From assembly GCF_029531655.1 (NCBI RefSeq), contig NZ_JANRMI010000004.1, forward strand, positions 372,001 to 436,000: a stretch of DNA of 64,000 nt. Direction: 5' to 3'. Numbering within the stretch: the first letter of the stretch is position 1; each line of letters begins with the position of its first letter. The stretch comes from Bdellovibrio svalbardensis. GTDB taxonomy: Bacteria > Bdellovibrionota > Bdellovibrionia > Bdellovibrionales > Bdellovibrionaceae. The notes beneath the pieces are model-generated. The model was not told the origin of the DNA, searched no databases, and saw only the letters and a list, made by a program, of their open reading frames with translations. Made by a program: the position numbers and the translations under genes. Of the stretch, positions 36,931-46,700 are shown piece after piece.

Positions 36931-37761
36931 ATGGCAAAAGAACCTCAAGAACTTAAATGGATTGAAAGTCTTCTTCCCGACGAGGGAGTTCGCCGCAAGG
37001 CTATGTTCGGAGGCTTTGCCTATTATCTCGCCGACAAACTTGTTTTGGTGACCTTCGAAACACCGGGATATCGAAGCTATCGCAACCAAACTTACGATTA
37101 TGAATTGTGGTATGGCTGTATGTTTCCCTTGGAACGGGAACATCATGAAAAAGCTCTGAAACAATTCCCCGAGCTAACTCCCCACCCCATTCTACCAAAA
37201 TGGCTCTATCTTCCTCTGGATACCGAAGGCTTTGACGATCTTGCTTCTGAAATCATGGCTCAAGTCATTAGACCACATAGCTATTGGGGCAGCTTTCCCA
37301 AAGCAAAATCTAAAAAGGCGAAATCTACGAAAGCTAAATCCGCTAAAGCCAATGCAGAGAAGATTTCAACCAAGATCGACACTCGCAAGCCCCGTCTTTT
37401 TTCCGACGAGCCTGCGGAGTCTGTTCTGCAAAGTGCCCAAAAGATTTCTGATCTAAAAAATCTAGGCGCCGTGAGTGAGCGAGAGTTCCTTAAGGCTGGC
37501 ATCAAGACAGCGCCAAAATTCATACAGCTAGGATGGAAGAAAGCTTTGGTTAAATTGATCAAGGTCAATCCCAAGAATCGCCATTCGATCTTTGCCTATG
37601 CCTTAATTGGCGCTTTGACCAACAAAGAATGGAATCGAATTTCCGACCAGGAAAAACAGGAAGCCCGGGAGTTTGTAAAATCCCTGCCCTCCGCAAAGGG
37701 CAAGGCTAAGGTTAAGGCCAAAGCCAAAGCGAAGACCAAAACCACCAAACGAGGCAAATAA
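36931..37761 (+). CDS. TfoX-like protein with histone-H1-like basic stretches
   Basis: 276 residues. Residues ~17-115 resemble the TfoX N-terminal domain (RRKAMFGGFAYYLADKLVLV). Residues ~170-250 resemble the TfoX C-terminal domain (ISDLKNLGAVSEREFLKAGI, then TAPKFIQLGW). Between them is a Lys/Ala/Ser repeat (124-144, KAKSKKAKSTKAK) and at the end a second repeat (KGKAKVKAKAKAK), both like the tails of bacterial H1-type proteins. TfoX/Sxy proteins act in competence regulation in gamma-proteobacteria; other lineages use them in unknown ways. The basic tails suggest nucleic-acid binding. Cytoplasmic. Confidence 0.78.
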   Translation: MAKEPQELKWIESLLPDEGVRRKAMFGGFAYYLADKLVLVTFETPGYRSYRNQTYDYELWYGCMFPLEREHHEKALKQFPELTPHPILPKWLYLPLDTEGFDDLASEIMAQVIRPHSYWGSFPKAKSKKAKSTKAKSAKANAEKISTKIDTRKPRLFSDEPAESVLQSAQKISDLKNLGAVSEREFLKAGIKTAPKFIQLGWKKALVKLIKVNPKNRHSIFAYALIGALTNKEWNRISDQEKQEAREFVKSLPSAKGKAKVKAKAKAKTKTTKRGK

Positions 37762-37806
37762 TTTTTTCAGTCGACTTCGGACTGCTTGCCTCTAAAGGCC
37801 CTTTTC

Positions 37807-37812
37807 TATAAT
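37807..37812 (+). promoter_or_regulatory. Perfect -10 box for the small exported gene
   Basis: TATAAT, 28 bases before the GTG start of the small exported protein. The -35 region (TTGCCT, 15 bases upstream) is weak. Confidence 0.45.
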
Positions 37813-37839
37813 CCAACTGGCTCCCCTAGGAGTCCAATC

Positions 37840-38205
37840 GTGAAATTCGCCCTCAGCTCAGCCCTTTTTATCTCTTCATTGTGTTTCAGTGTATTTGCCC
37901 AAGCTTGGTGGATGGGCGGCGACTCGATTCGTGTCACTTGCGAGGCTGATAAAGAGATCTTCCCTGAGATCACATCGATCACCGTTACAGGGAAGATCGT
38001 GACTCTTGAGCTTTCCCAACAAACAGAGACGCACAGCATGTCTATGTGGCAGACCGGCAATAGCAAGGCTTGGGGCGACAAGCAGATTAACTTATTTGTA
38101 GCCCTCCAAAGAAGCTCGTTCGGAAACTACCATGCTGGCACTTTGACTTTGCTTAAAGCAAATCCGGTCCAAGACATTCCGCTTTGGTGTTATCCGGTTT
38201 ACTGA
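37840..38205 (+). CDS. Small exported protein of unknown function
   Basis: 121 residues from GTG 37840, with AGGAG 7 bases upstream. A signal peptide ends around VFAQA. The mature ~100 residues have two cysteines (VTCEADK and LWCYPVY) and beta-strand-like alternation (ITSITVTGKIVTLELSQ). Not recognised. It ends 10 bases before the convergent fibre gene. Confidence 0.7.
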   Translation: MKFALSSALFISSLCFSVFAQAWWMGGDSIRVTCEADKEIFPEITSITVTGKIVTLELSQQTETHSMSMWQTGNSKAWGDKQINLFVALQRSSFGNYHAGTLTLLKANPVQDIPLWCYPVY

Positions 38206-38215
38206 AACCTCGCCT

Positions 38216-41200
38216 TTATTGACAGAAAGGCGCCTCGGGATCTTTTTTGCATAGATATGACTTGATCATCTTGTTCTCAGATTTCAACTGCTTATTTTCC
38301 TCTTCAACAGAAGAAATTCGTCGTGACTGATCCATCAAAACTTTATGATCTTCAAACCAACGCGCATAGAATTCTTTGAAGCCGTTGATCAACATATAGG
38401 TCAAAGCCCCGTAATTAACCTGCGTCAGCTCAGTTTCCTTGTCATCTGAAGGATTCAATTTGGTTTTTACTTTAGCGGTAATTTGTGGGGCTACTTTTTC
38501 TACATCTTGAGCGATAAAACCAATACGATCATTTTTATCCTCAAGGGTTCCACCCTTACCGTTATATTTGAAATACACCGGATGAAGGCCCAAAAGCTGT
38601 TCAAGACCGATATTGAAACTATGAACATCTTTTTTTACTCTTTGATCCGAAAGACAAGTTCCCAAAGTGGACGAATTATAGTTAAGACAACCAGCCAAAG
38701 TTGCGTTACCAGCTGTCGAAAGAACCAAAGGAACAGTAGCAGTAGCTCCAGCAGTGGAAGCCGTCGTCGTAAAGAAGTTCAAACTTCCATCACCCGAAGT
38801 CGCCCCCACACCCCACTTACGAGCAGCACCGGCACTCAACTCAAGAGCTGTCGAAGTCGAAGTATCATCCCCAAAGCTAGCCACTTTCTTCCAATTGGAC
38901 GTCGTCCAAACCACCCCTGGAACAACTTGCAATGCCGCAATTGGCGTCGCGGTTCCGATTCCGACATTTCCGGACGAATTTAGAATGATGGATCCAGCAC
39001 TATTTGCAATTTTAACTTCGTAACCAGCGATATTTGTAGCAAGTCCGATAGATTTTCCTGTATTTGAACCTTCACCAACCCACCAAGTTTCTGTTCCTGC
39101 CGAGTCCTGACCTGAAATCCATCCAGCGTAAGCATTGGCGGAATTCAAATTTGCAGTGTCTTGTAACTTAATGACCGGGTTTCCCGCGCCAGCGACATGC
39201 AAAATTGAAGCAGGGGCTGCTGTCCCTATCCCGACGTTACCGCTGGATGCTATGGTCATTCTTCTCAAGGGAGTATTGTCTGCAGTCCCAGATACAGACG
39301 CTGCAGCTGTATAGAATTGAATGTCAGAGTCACCAGCTCCAGTTGATATTCCCGACTGCAAAATGAGATTCCCGCCGTGACCATCTGTCGTCCCTAAGAT
39401 GGGCGCCCCGGCATTGATAACCAAGTCAGATTGAGTGGAGCTATTCCTTTCCATTCCGATACTTCTGGCAGCCCCGCCTCTAAAGGTAATATCATAAGCT
39501 GGATTTGCCACACCCAGAGACAGCTTATAGGCTGAATTTCCAACTTTCATATATGAATTTGTGGAATCAATGAAGAGCAAATTTGTAGAGGAACCGCAGT
39601 CAGTGGTTGAGCATTTTGAAAAGGTCAGACTATTTGAGTTCCACAAGGTTCTCATAATGCTGGCGGCGCCTCCATCAAAAATGAGATGAGGCCCCAAGGC
39701 AGTATTTCCTAATACGAGTGAATTATAAATCCCGGTATAGTTGGTCGACGGATTTCCAATCAATCCAGTTCCATCAACTGTCAGCTTCTGAGAGGGCGAG
39801 GTTGTGCCAATACCGACATTTCCTGCAGAAGTAACTCTCATTCGTTCAGCAAGACCAGATGTGTTGTTACCCGTTTCAAAAACAAGAGATGACGGAACAT
39901 TCCCCGCACTCGGAGCCGTGTCGACTTTCCCAAAAATACGTGCTCCATTTGTATAACCAGATCCGTCATAACCACCAAAAGAAATTTTCCCAGTAAAGTC
40001 ATTGAGCAAGGAAGCCGTTGCCGCACCAGTAGTCCCTCTCGAGCTGAGAAGGTTAAGAGATGCTGAGTAGTCCGGTCCTGACGAATTTGCTCTTTGAATT
40101 GTCGCCATGCCCGCATCACCAGAAATATGGAGCATCGCCGATGGGCTCGTCGTTCCAATCCCAACATACCCTGTATTATCAATCGTCATACGGGTTAAGC
40201 GCGAAGTTGTACCATTCAAGGTTGTTCCAAAATCTATTTTAGATCCTTGGGCTGTTGCGGTGAAATTTTCCGCAGCCGAAATTTGTACAGCACCTGTATT
40301 TCCACCAAAAGCTCCGCCGGAATGATATCCCGTCGCATACAGCCCCATTATGCGGTCACCAGACTGCACGGCTGTCGGAGAGGCAACAGTCCCTCTGGAT
40401 TTAAAGTAACCCATAGCTGCACCATTTGTATCACTCGATGCTTGTTGAATTCGAATCCATGCACTTGTATCACGAACTACATCCAAGGGAGCTGCTGGTG
40501 TAGTTGTCCCAACCCCGACATTACCACCGCTTGGGGCTAGAATGATTTTTCCCTTAGTTGCATCAGAAGTTGAATCCAAAGTTAAAGTTCCACTCGCCGC
40601 AGAACTTCCGTAAATAATCGGAGTGTACATACTCGTCGCGGCAGACACACTTCCACTTGAATAGATATTGCCACCCGCATTGATGTTCCCACCAATACCC
40701 ACACCACCGCTGACGACCAGAGCACCATTATTCGACGCTGTTGATGCGGTTGCATTTGTGATCGTCATCACACTTGGTGAAGTAACCACACCAGTCCCCG
40801 ATGATTGCAGAGTCACATTTTGATCTGTACCGCCAGCGGCGACAATCACTGCGCCCGAAGAATTCGTCGTTACGTTCGAACCACCGGCTGAAGTTGTTAA
40901 GCTCACCCACGCTCCGCTTTGATAAATCTCTGCAAAGTTAGTCGTCGTGTTATAACGAAGCATCCCGTTCAATGGAGAAGCCGGCTGCTGCGCCGTCGTA
41001 CCATTCGGCATGCGAAGGGCATCCGTTTTTGAACCCATATCCAATGAAACAGATGGAGAGGTCGTACCAATACCAATATTGCCGGCAAAATAGTTTTTAG
41101 CAGTGGTGCTTTGTTGATAGAGACTATAATGATTCGTAACCGAGCCACCGACATTTGGCGACCCGAGGAAAATGTCATAGGAATTAGTGATCGTTCCACT

Positions 41201-42988
41201 CTTATGATAGGGAGTGATCACAATACCAGATGCCGTCGTCGTAACAGGAGTCTTTGCTCCGATGCTATTGTGTCCATAGTCAATTTGAATGCCCTGTGCT
41301 GTGCCCAAGCTACCAGAGTCTTGAGTCGCGCTTGCCGTGTTGTTTCGCATGGAAGCAAAATAGGCTGCAACAGCTTTGTTGGTATTTGTCGTTCCATCAG
41401 CAACTTGAGCCAATACATTGACGTTGAGTCCCGTGTTCTGACGAGCCACCCCGTCGGTGCTGATATTTCGAAGCTCAATAGAACTCGCGTAGGTAATATT
41501 GTTAACAGCTGACTTTTGACTACCATTTAAGTCGTCAACAAAGACATCTACGTAACCCAGACGACTTGCCCAAAGATAGTTCGTCGGATCGTTGGTAATA
41601 AATGTTCGACCATTCACTTGAAGTTTTTCTAATGGAGTCGTTGTACCAACGCCCACATTTCCAGAGGCCCGATAAACATGAGTTCCATCCGTTTGCCAAG
41701 CGCCAACATCAGCGCCCAACTTCGCAGCCGTCACGGCACCATTTGCAATAGTTGTTGCCACACTTCCCGCAGGGCTAGTCACATCACCTGTTAATCCAGG
41801 CATGCGAGCAGATGCAATTGTTCCTGCTGTGATCTGATTCGCATTGATCGCAATTGTGTTACAAACAAATGTGTCTGTGACTGATGTCCAATTCAAAGTC
41901 TGGTTCGCCGCACAGGTTGAAGGCATTTGCGCCAAATCCACTTTGCTGTTCAATGAGGTTGATAGCCCCGTGATATCAGAAAGTGCCAACGTCGCCGGTG
42001 TCCAACTTGTTCCCACATATTTCATTACCTGACCAGCCGTAGGAGCCGTCGCACTCACCGTAATGCCTTGAACTTTCGCCACCGAAGGATTTGGATAAGT
42101 GCCCGAAAGATCTCCTCCAGCACTTCCACCTGGAGCCACGCCCGCGATAGCCACATTTCCTGCAGCAGTTAAGCGACCTTGCGCATCAACAGTAAAACTG
42201 GGAACTTGTGTTGCGGAACCATAAGAACCTGCAGTCACCGCAGTATTTGCAAGACTGATTGTTCCGATTCCAGTAACCGGTCCACCAGTAAGTCCAGTCC
42301 CGGTGGAAACACTTGTCACAGTTCCACCACTGGCTCCGGAAACACCCGAACAGCCGAATTTTTTTGTAGCCGCATCCCAAGTTAAAAACTGACCGCCGTC
42401 ACAAGAAACGCTGCCGGTTCCAGGATTGTTGATTTCCGATTTAAGAATGAATGACGATGAGTCGTAAGATCCTAACTTTTGCGCCGACAAAGAATACCCA
42501 GCGAAAGGAACAGAGCGAATCACAGAGTCTGGTGAAATCATTTTCCAACCAGTCCCATCATAAAAAGAAACGCGCAATTTTCGCGAATCTCCATTCGAGG
42601 GATTGTAACTGCCAGATCCATTAGCACAAACGTAGTTGCTACCTACCAACGAACAACTTCCACAATTGAATGAAGGTGTCGCGTTGTTAAACGCATCTAA
42701 AACTGTGAATGTACCACTTAACGGATATTGAACTGTTCCGCCGCCAATAGGCACATCGAAAACACCACCGGAGTTAACCATGCTATAGCCTGTCACTTGC
42801 TCTTGATAAATTACGCAAGAACCAGCGGGTTCTGTGATCTGAAAAAGGAAACTCACAGCACCGTATTCCAATGGAGTCCCATCTGATTTAAGAATACGAC
42901 CTTGATATGTTAAAACTGACGGCGATGCATAAGATAGCGCCGAGAAAAGAAGAACCTGTAATAGCAGTACGCACCGTAGGAGATTCAT
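38216..42988 (-). CDS. Giant surface fibre with C-terminal S74 chaperone (mosaic adhesive trimer type)
   Basis: 1590 residues. Signal peptide to ~21, then a conserved head (~22-180: [50 protein letters not shown]) shared with the second fibre. The long stalk is rich in Gly, Ser and Thr with seven repeats of the VGIGTTSP kind (e.g. [16 protein letters not shown]), typical of trimeric phage-tail-like fibres. The end (~1445-1590) is an intramolecular chaperone of the S74 family: S1447 and D1448 in [10 protein letters not shown], where self-cleavage is expected, and a final coiled coil. After trimerisation the chaperone is cut off. This fits the mosaic adhesive trimer proteins that Bdellovibrio uses to contact other bacteria. 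Confidence 0.88.
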   Translation of the reverse strand: MNLLRCVLLLQVLLFSALSYASPSVLTYQGRILKSDGTPLEYGAVSFLFQITEPAGSCVIYQEQVTGYSMVNSGGVFDVPIGGGTVQYPLSGTFTVLDAFNNATPSFNCGSCSLVGSNYVCANGSGSYNPSNGDSRKLRVSFYDGTGWKMISPDSVIRSVPFAGYSLSAQKLGSYDSSSFILKSEINNPGTGSVSCDGGQFLTWDAATKKFGCSGVSGASGGTVTSVSTGTGLTGGPVTGIGTISLANTAVTAGSYGSATQVPSFTVDAQGRLTAAGNVAIAGVAPGGSAGGDLSGTYPNPSVAKVQGITVSATAPTAGQVMKYVGTSWTPATLALSDITGLSTSLNSKVDLAQMPSTCAANQTLNWTSVTDTFVCNTIAINANQITAGTIASARMPGLTGDVTSPAGSVATTIANGAVTAAKLGADVGAWQTDGTHVYRASGNVGVGTTTPLEKLQVNGRTFITNDPTNYLWASRLGYVDVFVDDLNGSQKSAVNNITYASSIELRNISTDGVARQNTGLNVNVLAQVADGTTNTNKAVAAYFASMRNNTASATQDSGSLGTAQGIQIDYGHNSIGAKTPVTTTASGIVITPYHKSGTITNSYDIFLGSPNVGGSVTNHYSLYQQSTTAKNYFAGNIGIGTTSPSVSLDMGSKTDALRMPNGTTAQQPASPLNGMLRYNTTTNFAEIYQSGAWVSLTTSAGGSNVTTNSSGAVIVAAGGTDQNVTLQSSGTGVVTSPSVMTITNATASTASNNGALVVSGGVGIGGNINAGGNIYSSGSVSAATSMYTPIIYGSSAASGTLTLDSTSDATKGKIILAPSGGNVGVGTTTPAAPLDVVRDTSAWIRIQQASSDTNGAAMGYFKSRGTVASPTAVQSGDRIMGLYATGYHSGGAFGGNTGAVQISAAENFTATAQGSKIDFGTTLNGTTSRLTRMTIDNTGYVGIGTTSPSAMLHISGDAGMATIQRANSSGPDYSASLNLLSSRGTTGAATASLLNDFTGKISFGGYDGSGYTNGARIFGKVDTAPSAGNVPSSLVFETGNNTSGLAERMRVTSAGNVGIGTTSPSQKLTVDGTGLIGNPSTNYTGIYNSLVLGNTALGPHLIFDGGAASIMRTLWNSNSLTFSKCSTTDCGSSTNLLFIDSTNSYMKVGNSAYKLSLGVANPAYDITFRGGAARSIGMERNSSTQSDLVINAGAPILGTTDGHGGNLILQSGISTGAGDSDIQFYTAAASVSGTADNTPLRRMTIASSGNVGIGTAAPASILHVAGAGNPVIKLQDTANLNSANAYAGWISGQDSAGTETWWVGEGSNTGKSIGLATNIAGYEVKIANSAGSIILNSSGNVGIGTATPIAALQVVPGVVWTTSNWKKVASFGDDTSTSTALELSAGAARKWGVGATSGDGSLNFFTTTASTAGATATVPLVLSTAGNATLAGCLNYNSSTLGTCLSDQRVKKDVHSFNIGLEQLLGLHPVYFKYNGKGGTLEDKNDRIGFIAQDVEKVAPQITAKVKTKLNPSDDKETELTQVNYGALTYMLINGFKEFYARWFEDHKVLMDQSRRISSVEEENKQLKSENKMIKSYLCKKDPEAPFCQ

Positions 42989-42990
42989 AA

Positions 42991-43028
42991 AGGACTTTTC
43001 GGTCCTCTTAACAGAATCCTGAAGGACC
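42991..43028 (-). promoter_or_regulatory. Competing hairpins at the RBS of fibre 1
   Basis: Read on the minus strand, GGTCCT (43028-43023), AGGACC (43006-43001) and GTCCT (42995-42991) lie in order before the ATG. The middle segment, which holds the likely AGGA ribosome binding site, can pair with either the first (6 bp) or the third (5 bp). Confidence 0.45.
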
Positions 43029-43173
43029 TTCGTTCGACTTTGAGAAAATTAGTGTTTAAACTAAGGCAAAAAAACGTCTTCCGCTCCAACTTCTCTCCTG
43101 GAGCAGTCGTCTCTCATTTAATCTGAAAAATAATACTTAAAAACAGAAAGAAATATCATAAATTCCTTCAATC

Positions 43174-43566
43174 ATGAATGAAGCTACTATTTCCGTCTCA
43201 GATTTTCTCAATGAGTTGTTTCAAAAACGTCGCTCTTTAAATCCTCGCTATTCACAACGAGCCTTCGCCCGGGACCTTGGACTGTCGTCAGGCCGTCTGT
43301 CAGAATATCTCAGCGACAAAAATATTCCAGGCCCCTCTAGTATCGAAGCCCTGCGAACTCGACTTTCGCTAGACGATCAGCAGTACAAGGCCCTCCTTCA
43401 GGCTGTAGAGCATTCAAAATCAATTAGCGCAGAGAAATCAAAACCCGTTGTACTCGCGCCTCATCATCTCGCGCAATATAAGCAGTCAACACCCATTCTG
43501 CAGTTTCCTGGGAGCACCAGCCTCGACCTGCATGACTCAAGACTTCATTTGTCTATTACACTTTAG
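43174..43566 (+). CDS. TIGR02147-type HTH protein, N-terminal domain only
   Basis: 130 residues. Residues ~8-80 match the N-terminal helix-turn-helix of TIGR02147 proteins, common in Bdellovibrionota and Fibrobacteres: FLNELFQKRRSLNPRYSQRAF, then ARDLGLSSGRLSEYLSDKN. Full members have ~270 residues; here the C-terminal half is absent and only ~50 unstructured residues follow. It is a short regulator or a remnant. It lies between the two fibre genes, divergent from the first and co-directional with the second, so control of fibre genes is an attractive guess. No strong RBS is seen. Confidence 0.75.
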   Translation: MNEATISVSDFLNELFQKRRSLNPRYSQRAFARDLGLSSGRLSEYLSDKNIPGPSSIEALRTRLSLDDQQYKALLQAVEHSKSISAEKSKPVVLAPHHLAQYKQSTPILQFPGSTSLDLHDSRLHLSITL

Positions 43567-43623
43567 AAATTAGCTAGGGTGGCGTCCCGACCTACCATTG
43601 ATTTTATTCGCAAAGCTCAACTT

Positions 43624-43658
43624 AGCATCTGCTTCACTTGTTGAAGGGAGCAGATGCT
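43624..43658 (+). other. Perfect hairpin between the HTH gene and fibre 2
   Basis: AGCATCTGCT / AGCAGATGCT, a 10-bp stem with a 15-base loop that itself contains TCA/TGA pairing. There is no T run. It could be a factor-dependent terminator, an operator, or a structure in the fibre mRNA leader. Confidence 0.6.
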
Positions 43659-43746
43659 TCATCCATCCACTGGAGAGCACAAATAGAAGTGCCGATCACA
43701 TTCCAGTAGGAATTTTTCGAATTATTTTTGGAAGGGATAACAATAG

Positions 43747-46700
43747 ATGAAAATCCTGTACGTTGTGATGAATCTCATTTTATTCTTCCTTGTTGGATTT
43801 GCACACGCCAGCCCTCAAAGTCTGACCTATCAAGGTCGGATCATGAAGTCTGATGGGACACCTTTAGAATATAATAACGTTTCCTTTATTTTTCAGATCA
43901 CTGATTCCACCGGGCAATGTTTGCTTTATCAGGAACAAGTCAATGGCATCAATATGGAAAACTCCAACGGAGTTTTTGACGTATCAATAGGACAAGGTAC
44001 TGTCGTCTACCCAACTTCAGGCTCATTTTCAATTCTCGATGCTTTCAACAACTCCGGGTCCTTCACCTGCCAAGGTGGCGTTCCCTATATAGCCTCCGTC
44101 ACCGACTCAAGAAAACTTCGCGTTCAGTTTCATGATGGAGTGGGTTGGAAACTGATCAGTCCTGACTCAACAATTCGTTCTGTTCCCTTTGCTGGCTACT
44201 CCATCTCCGCCCAAAAACTCGGCAACAATGTGGCCACAGACTTTGTTCTAAAGACAGGAATTCCCACTTGCGCCAATGGCACTTTCTTAAGCTGGGATGG
44301 CATGCAACTCAGTTGCCAAGCTGCGAGTGCAGCTTCCGCTGGAACGGTCACAAATGTCACTTCTGCCAACGCCTATATTACAATCACGAACGGAGCCTCC
44401 ACTCCACAAATAGCTTTGAACGTTGGCACCACAGCAAACACAGTTGCGTCCGGCAACGATGCACGTCTGGTGAATGCCATCCAAGTTGGTGCCGCCGCAA
44501 ATGGTGATTTGGCAGGAACCTATCCAGGACCTACGGTCATCGCACTTCAAGGTGTTCCCGTTAGTTCTACAACTCCCACCATGGGACATTTTTTAAAATT
44601 CAACGGCACAAATTGGCTCAGCAGTGCAATTGCCATCTCAGATGTCACAAATCTTTCAACTCAGCTGTCTGGATATATGACTCAGGCGGCCTTCAATACT
44701 TCGATCGCCAGCGCAAGCTGTTCTGTCAGTCAAACGATGTACTGGAATTCCGTTTCTGGAAACTTCCAATGCCAATCCATTAATGTGGGGCTCGTGGGTG
44801 ACGTGACAGGATCTATTGGCGCTGCGAAAGTTGTGGCCTTGCAGAACAACCCCGTGGATACAACAAATCCCACAAATGGTCAGGTTCTCGAATGGGATGG
44901 CTCTAAGTGGGCACCAACTACTTTACCAGCAATGAATCCTGGAACCGTGACAAACGTTTCGGGAACAGCACCGATTAGTATTGCAACAGGCACTTCAACT
45001 CCTGTTGTTTCAATTTCTCAGGCAACGACTTCTACGAACGGATATTTGTCTTCTACTGATTGGAATACCTTTAACAATAAGCAGGCTGCCGGCAATTACG
45101 TCACAGCTTTAACCGGCGATGTCACTGCTTCCGGCCCAGGTCCCGCCGCAGCGACAGTCGCAAAGCTTCAAGGCAGCACTCTGACGCTGACCTCTCCCGC
45201 CGATAAAGACTATTTAAAATTTAATGGCACCGCTTTTGTGAACTCTCCTCTTCTGGCCAGTGATTTGAGTGGAACTATTTCCGCGGCAAATCTTCCGGCA
45301 TTCACTGGCGATGTTACTTCCTCCGTGGGATCAAGTACTTTAACATTGGCTGCTGCGGGAACTGCAGGAACTTACTATAAGGTGACAACAGACTCCAAAG
45401 GTCGCGTAACCTCTGGATCAGCAGCGTTAATAGCTGCGGACATTCCCAATCTTGATTGGTCAAAAATCACCTCTGGCACACCCACAACTTTATCGGGCTA
45501 TGGCATCACCGACAGTTTAGTTAAAAACGGTGGCGGTGTTGGTACGATGTCGTCGGGAGTTGATGCAAGTAAACCAGCAAGCCCCGCAACGGGCGACCTC
45601 TTTGTCGCAACCGATACACAAAAGATCTATCGTTATAATGGAGCTTCTTGGGATCTTGTGAGTTCTGCAGGTGGTTCAGGTGGAACCATCACTGGCGTCA
45701 CTGCCGGCACTGGATTAACTGGTGGAGGAACTTCTGGAGCAGTTACTGTAAATGTGAACGCGGGAACTGCCGCAAATCAAATTGTGCAACTTGATGGATC
45801 TGCAAAATTACCGGCCGTAGATGGCAGTCAGCTTACTAATTTTCAAGCTTCACAAATTCCTAATTTAAGCGCCGCTAAAATTACTTCCGGCACCTTGGCT
45901 GTTGCTCAAGGCGGTACAGGCGAAAGCACTTACACTGATGGTCAACTTCTTATCGGCAACACTGCAACAAGTGGTCTTACTAAATCCACTCTCACTGCTG
46001 GCAGTGGTGTTTCCATTACCAATACCAACGGTGCCATCACGATCGCCGCAACTGGATCAGGTGGAACTGTAACTAATGTCACGGGAACTTCACCGATCTC
46101 GGTTGCAGCTGGTTCTTCAACTCCTGTTGTATCGATTGCAAGTGGCTCCGCAACAGGACAAACTTTGCGTTGGGATTCGACTAATTGGTCAGCGACAAAA
46201 TTGCTTTATACAGATTTAGTAAATGCAACAAGTTCAAGCCCATGGCCCGCAGCAACTTGTACCTCGGGACAAGCCGTGATCTGGAGTTCAGTAAGTGATG
46301 CCTTTGCTTGCTCAACTTTATCCATTGCAACTTCTCAACTCACTGGAACTTTGGCTGCAGCGCAAATGCCAGCCTATACTGGTGACGTCACTTCTTCTGC
46401 TGGTTCAACAACTCTAACCTTGGCTAACTCAGGTGCTACTGCAGGTACTTATAAATCAGTAACTGTCGATGCAAAAGGCCGTGTGACAGCTGGCACAAAT
46501 CCTACAACTTTATCGGGCTATGGCATCACCGACAGTTTAGTTAAAAACGGTGGTGGTGTTGGTACGATGTCGTCGGGAGTTGATGCAAGTAAACCAGCAA
46601 GCCCCGCAACGGGCGACCTCTTTGTCGCAACCGATACACAAAAAATCTATCGCTATAATGGAGCTTCTTGGGATCTTGTAAGTTCTGCAGGTGGTTCAGG

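Noticed and set aside
39200-41700. Repeated VGIGTTSP-type segments taken as a CRISPR-like or tandem DNA repeat
   Set aside because: They are protein-level motifs of fibre stalks at uneven spacing, with diverged DNA, inside one long frame.
38483-42385. Several plus-strand frames of 60-166 codons inside fibre 1
   Set aside because: They are complements of a low-complexity Ser/Thr/Gly gene; none has an RBS or domain.
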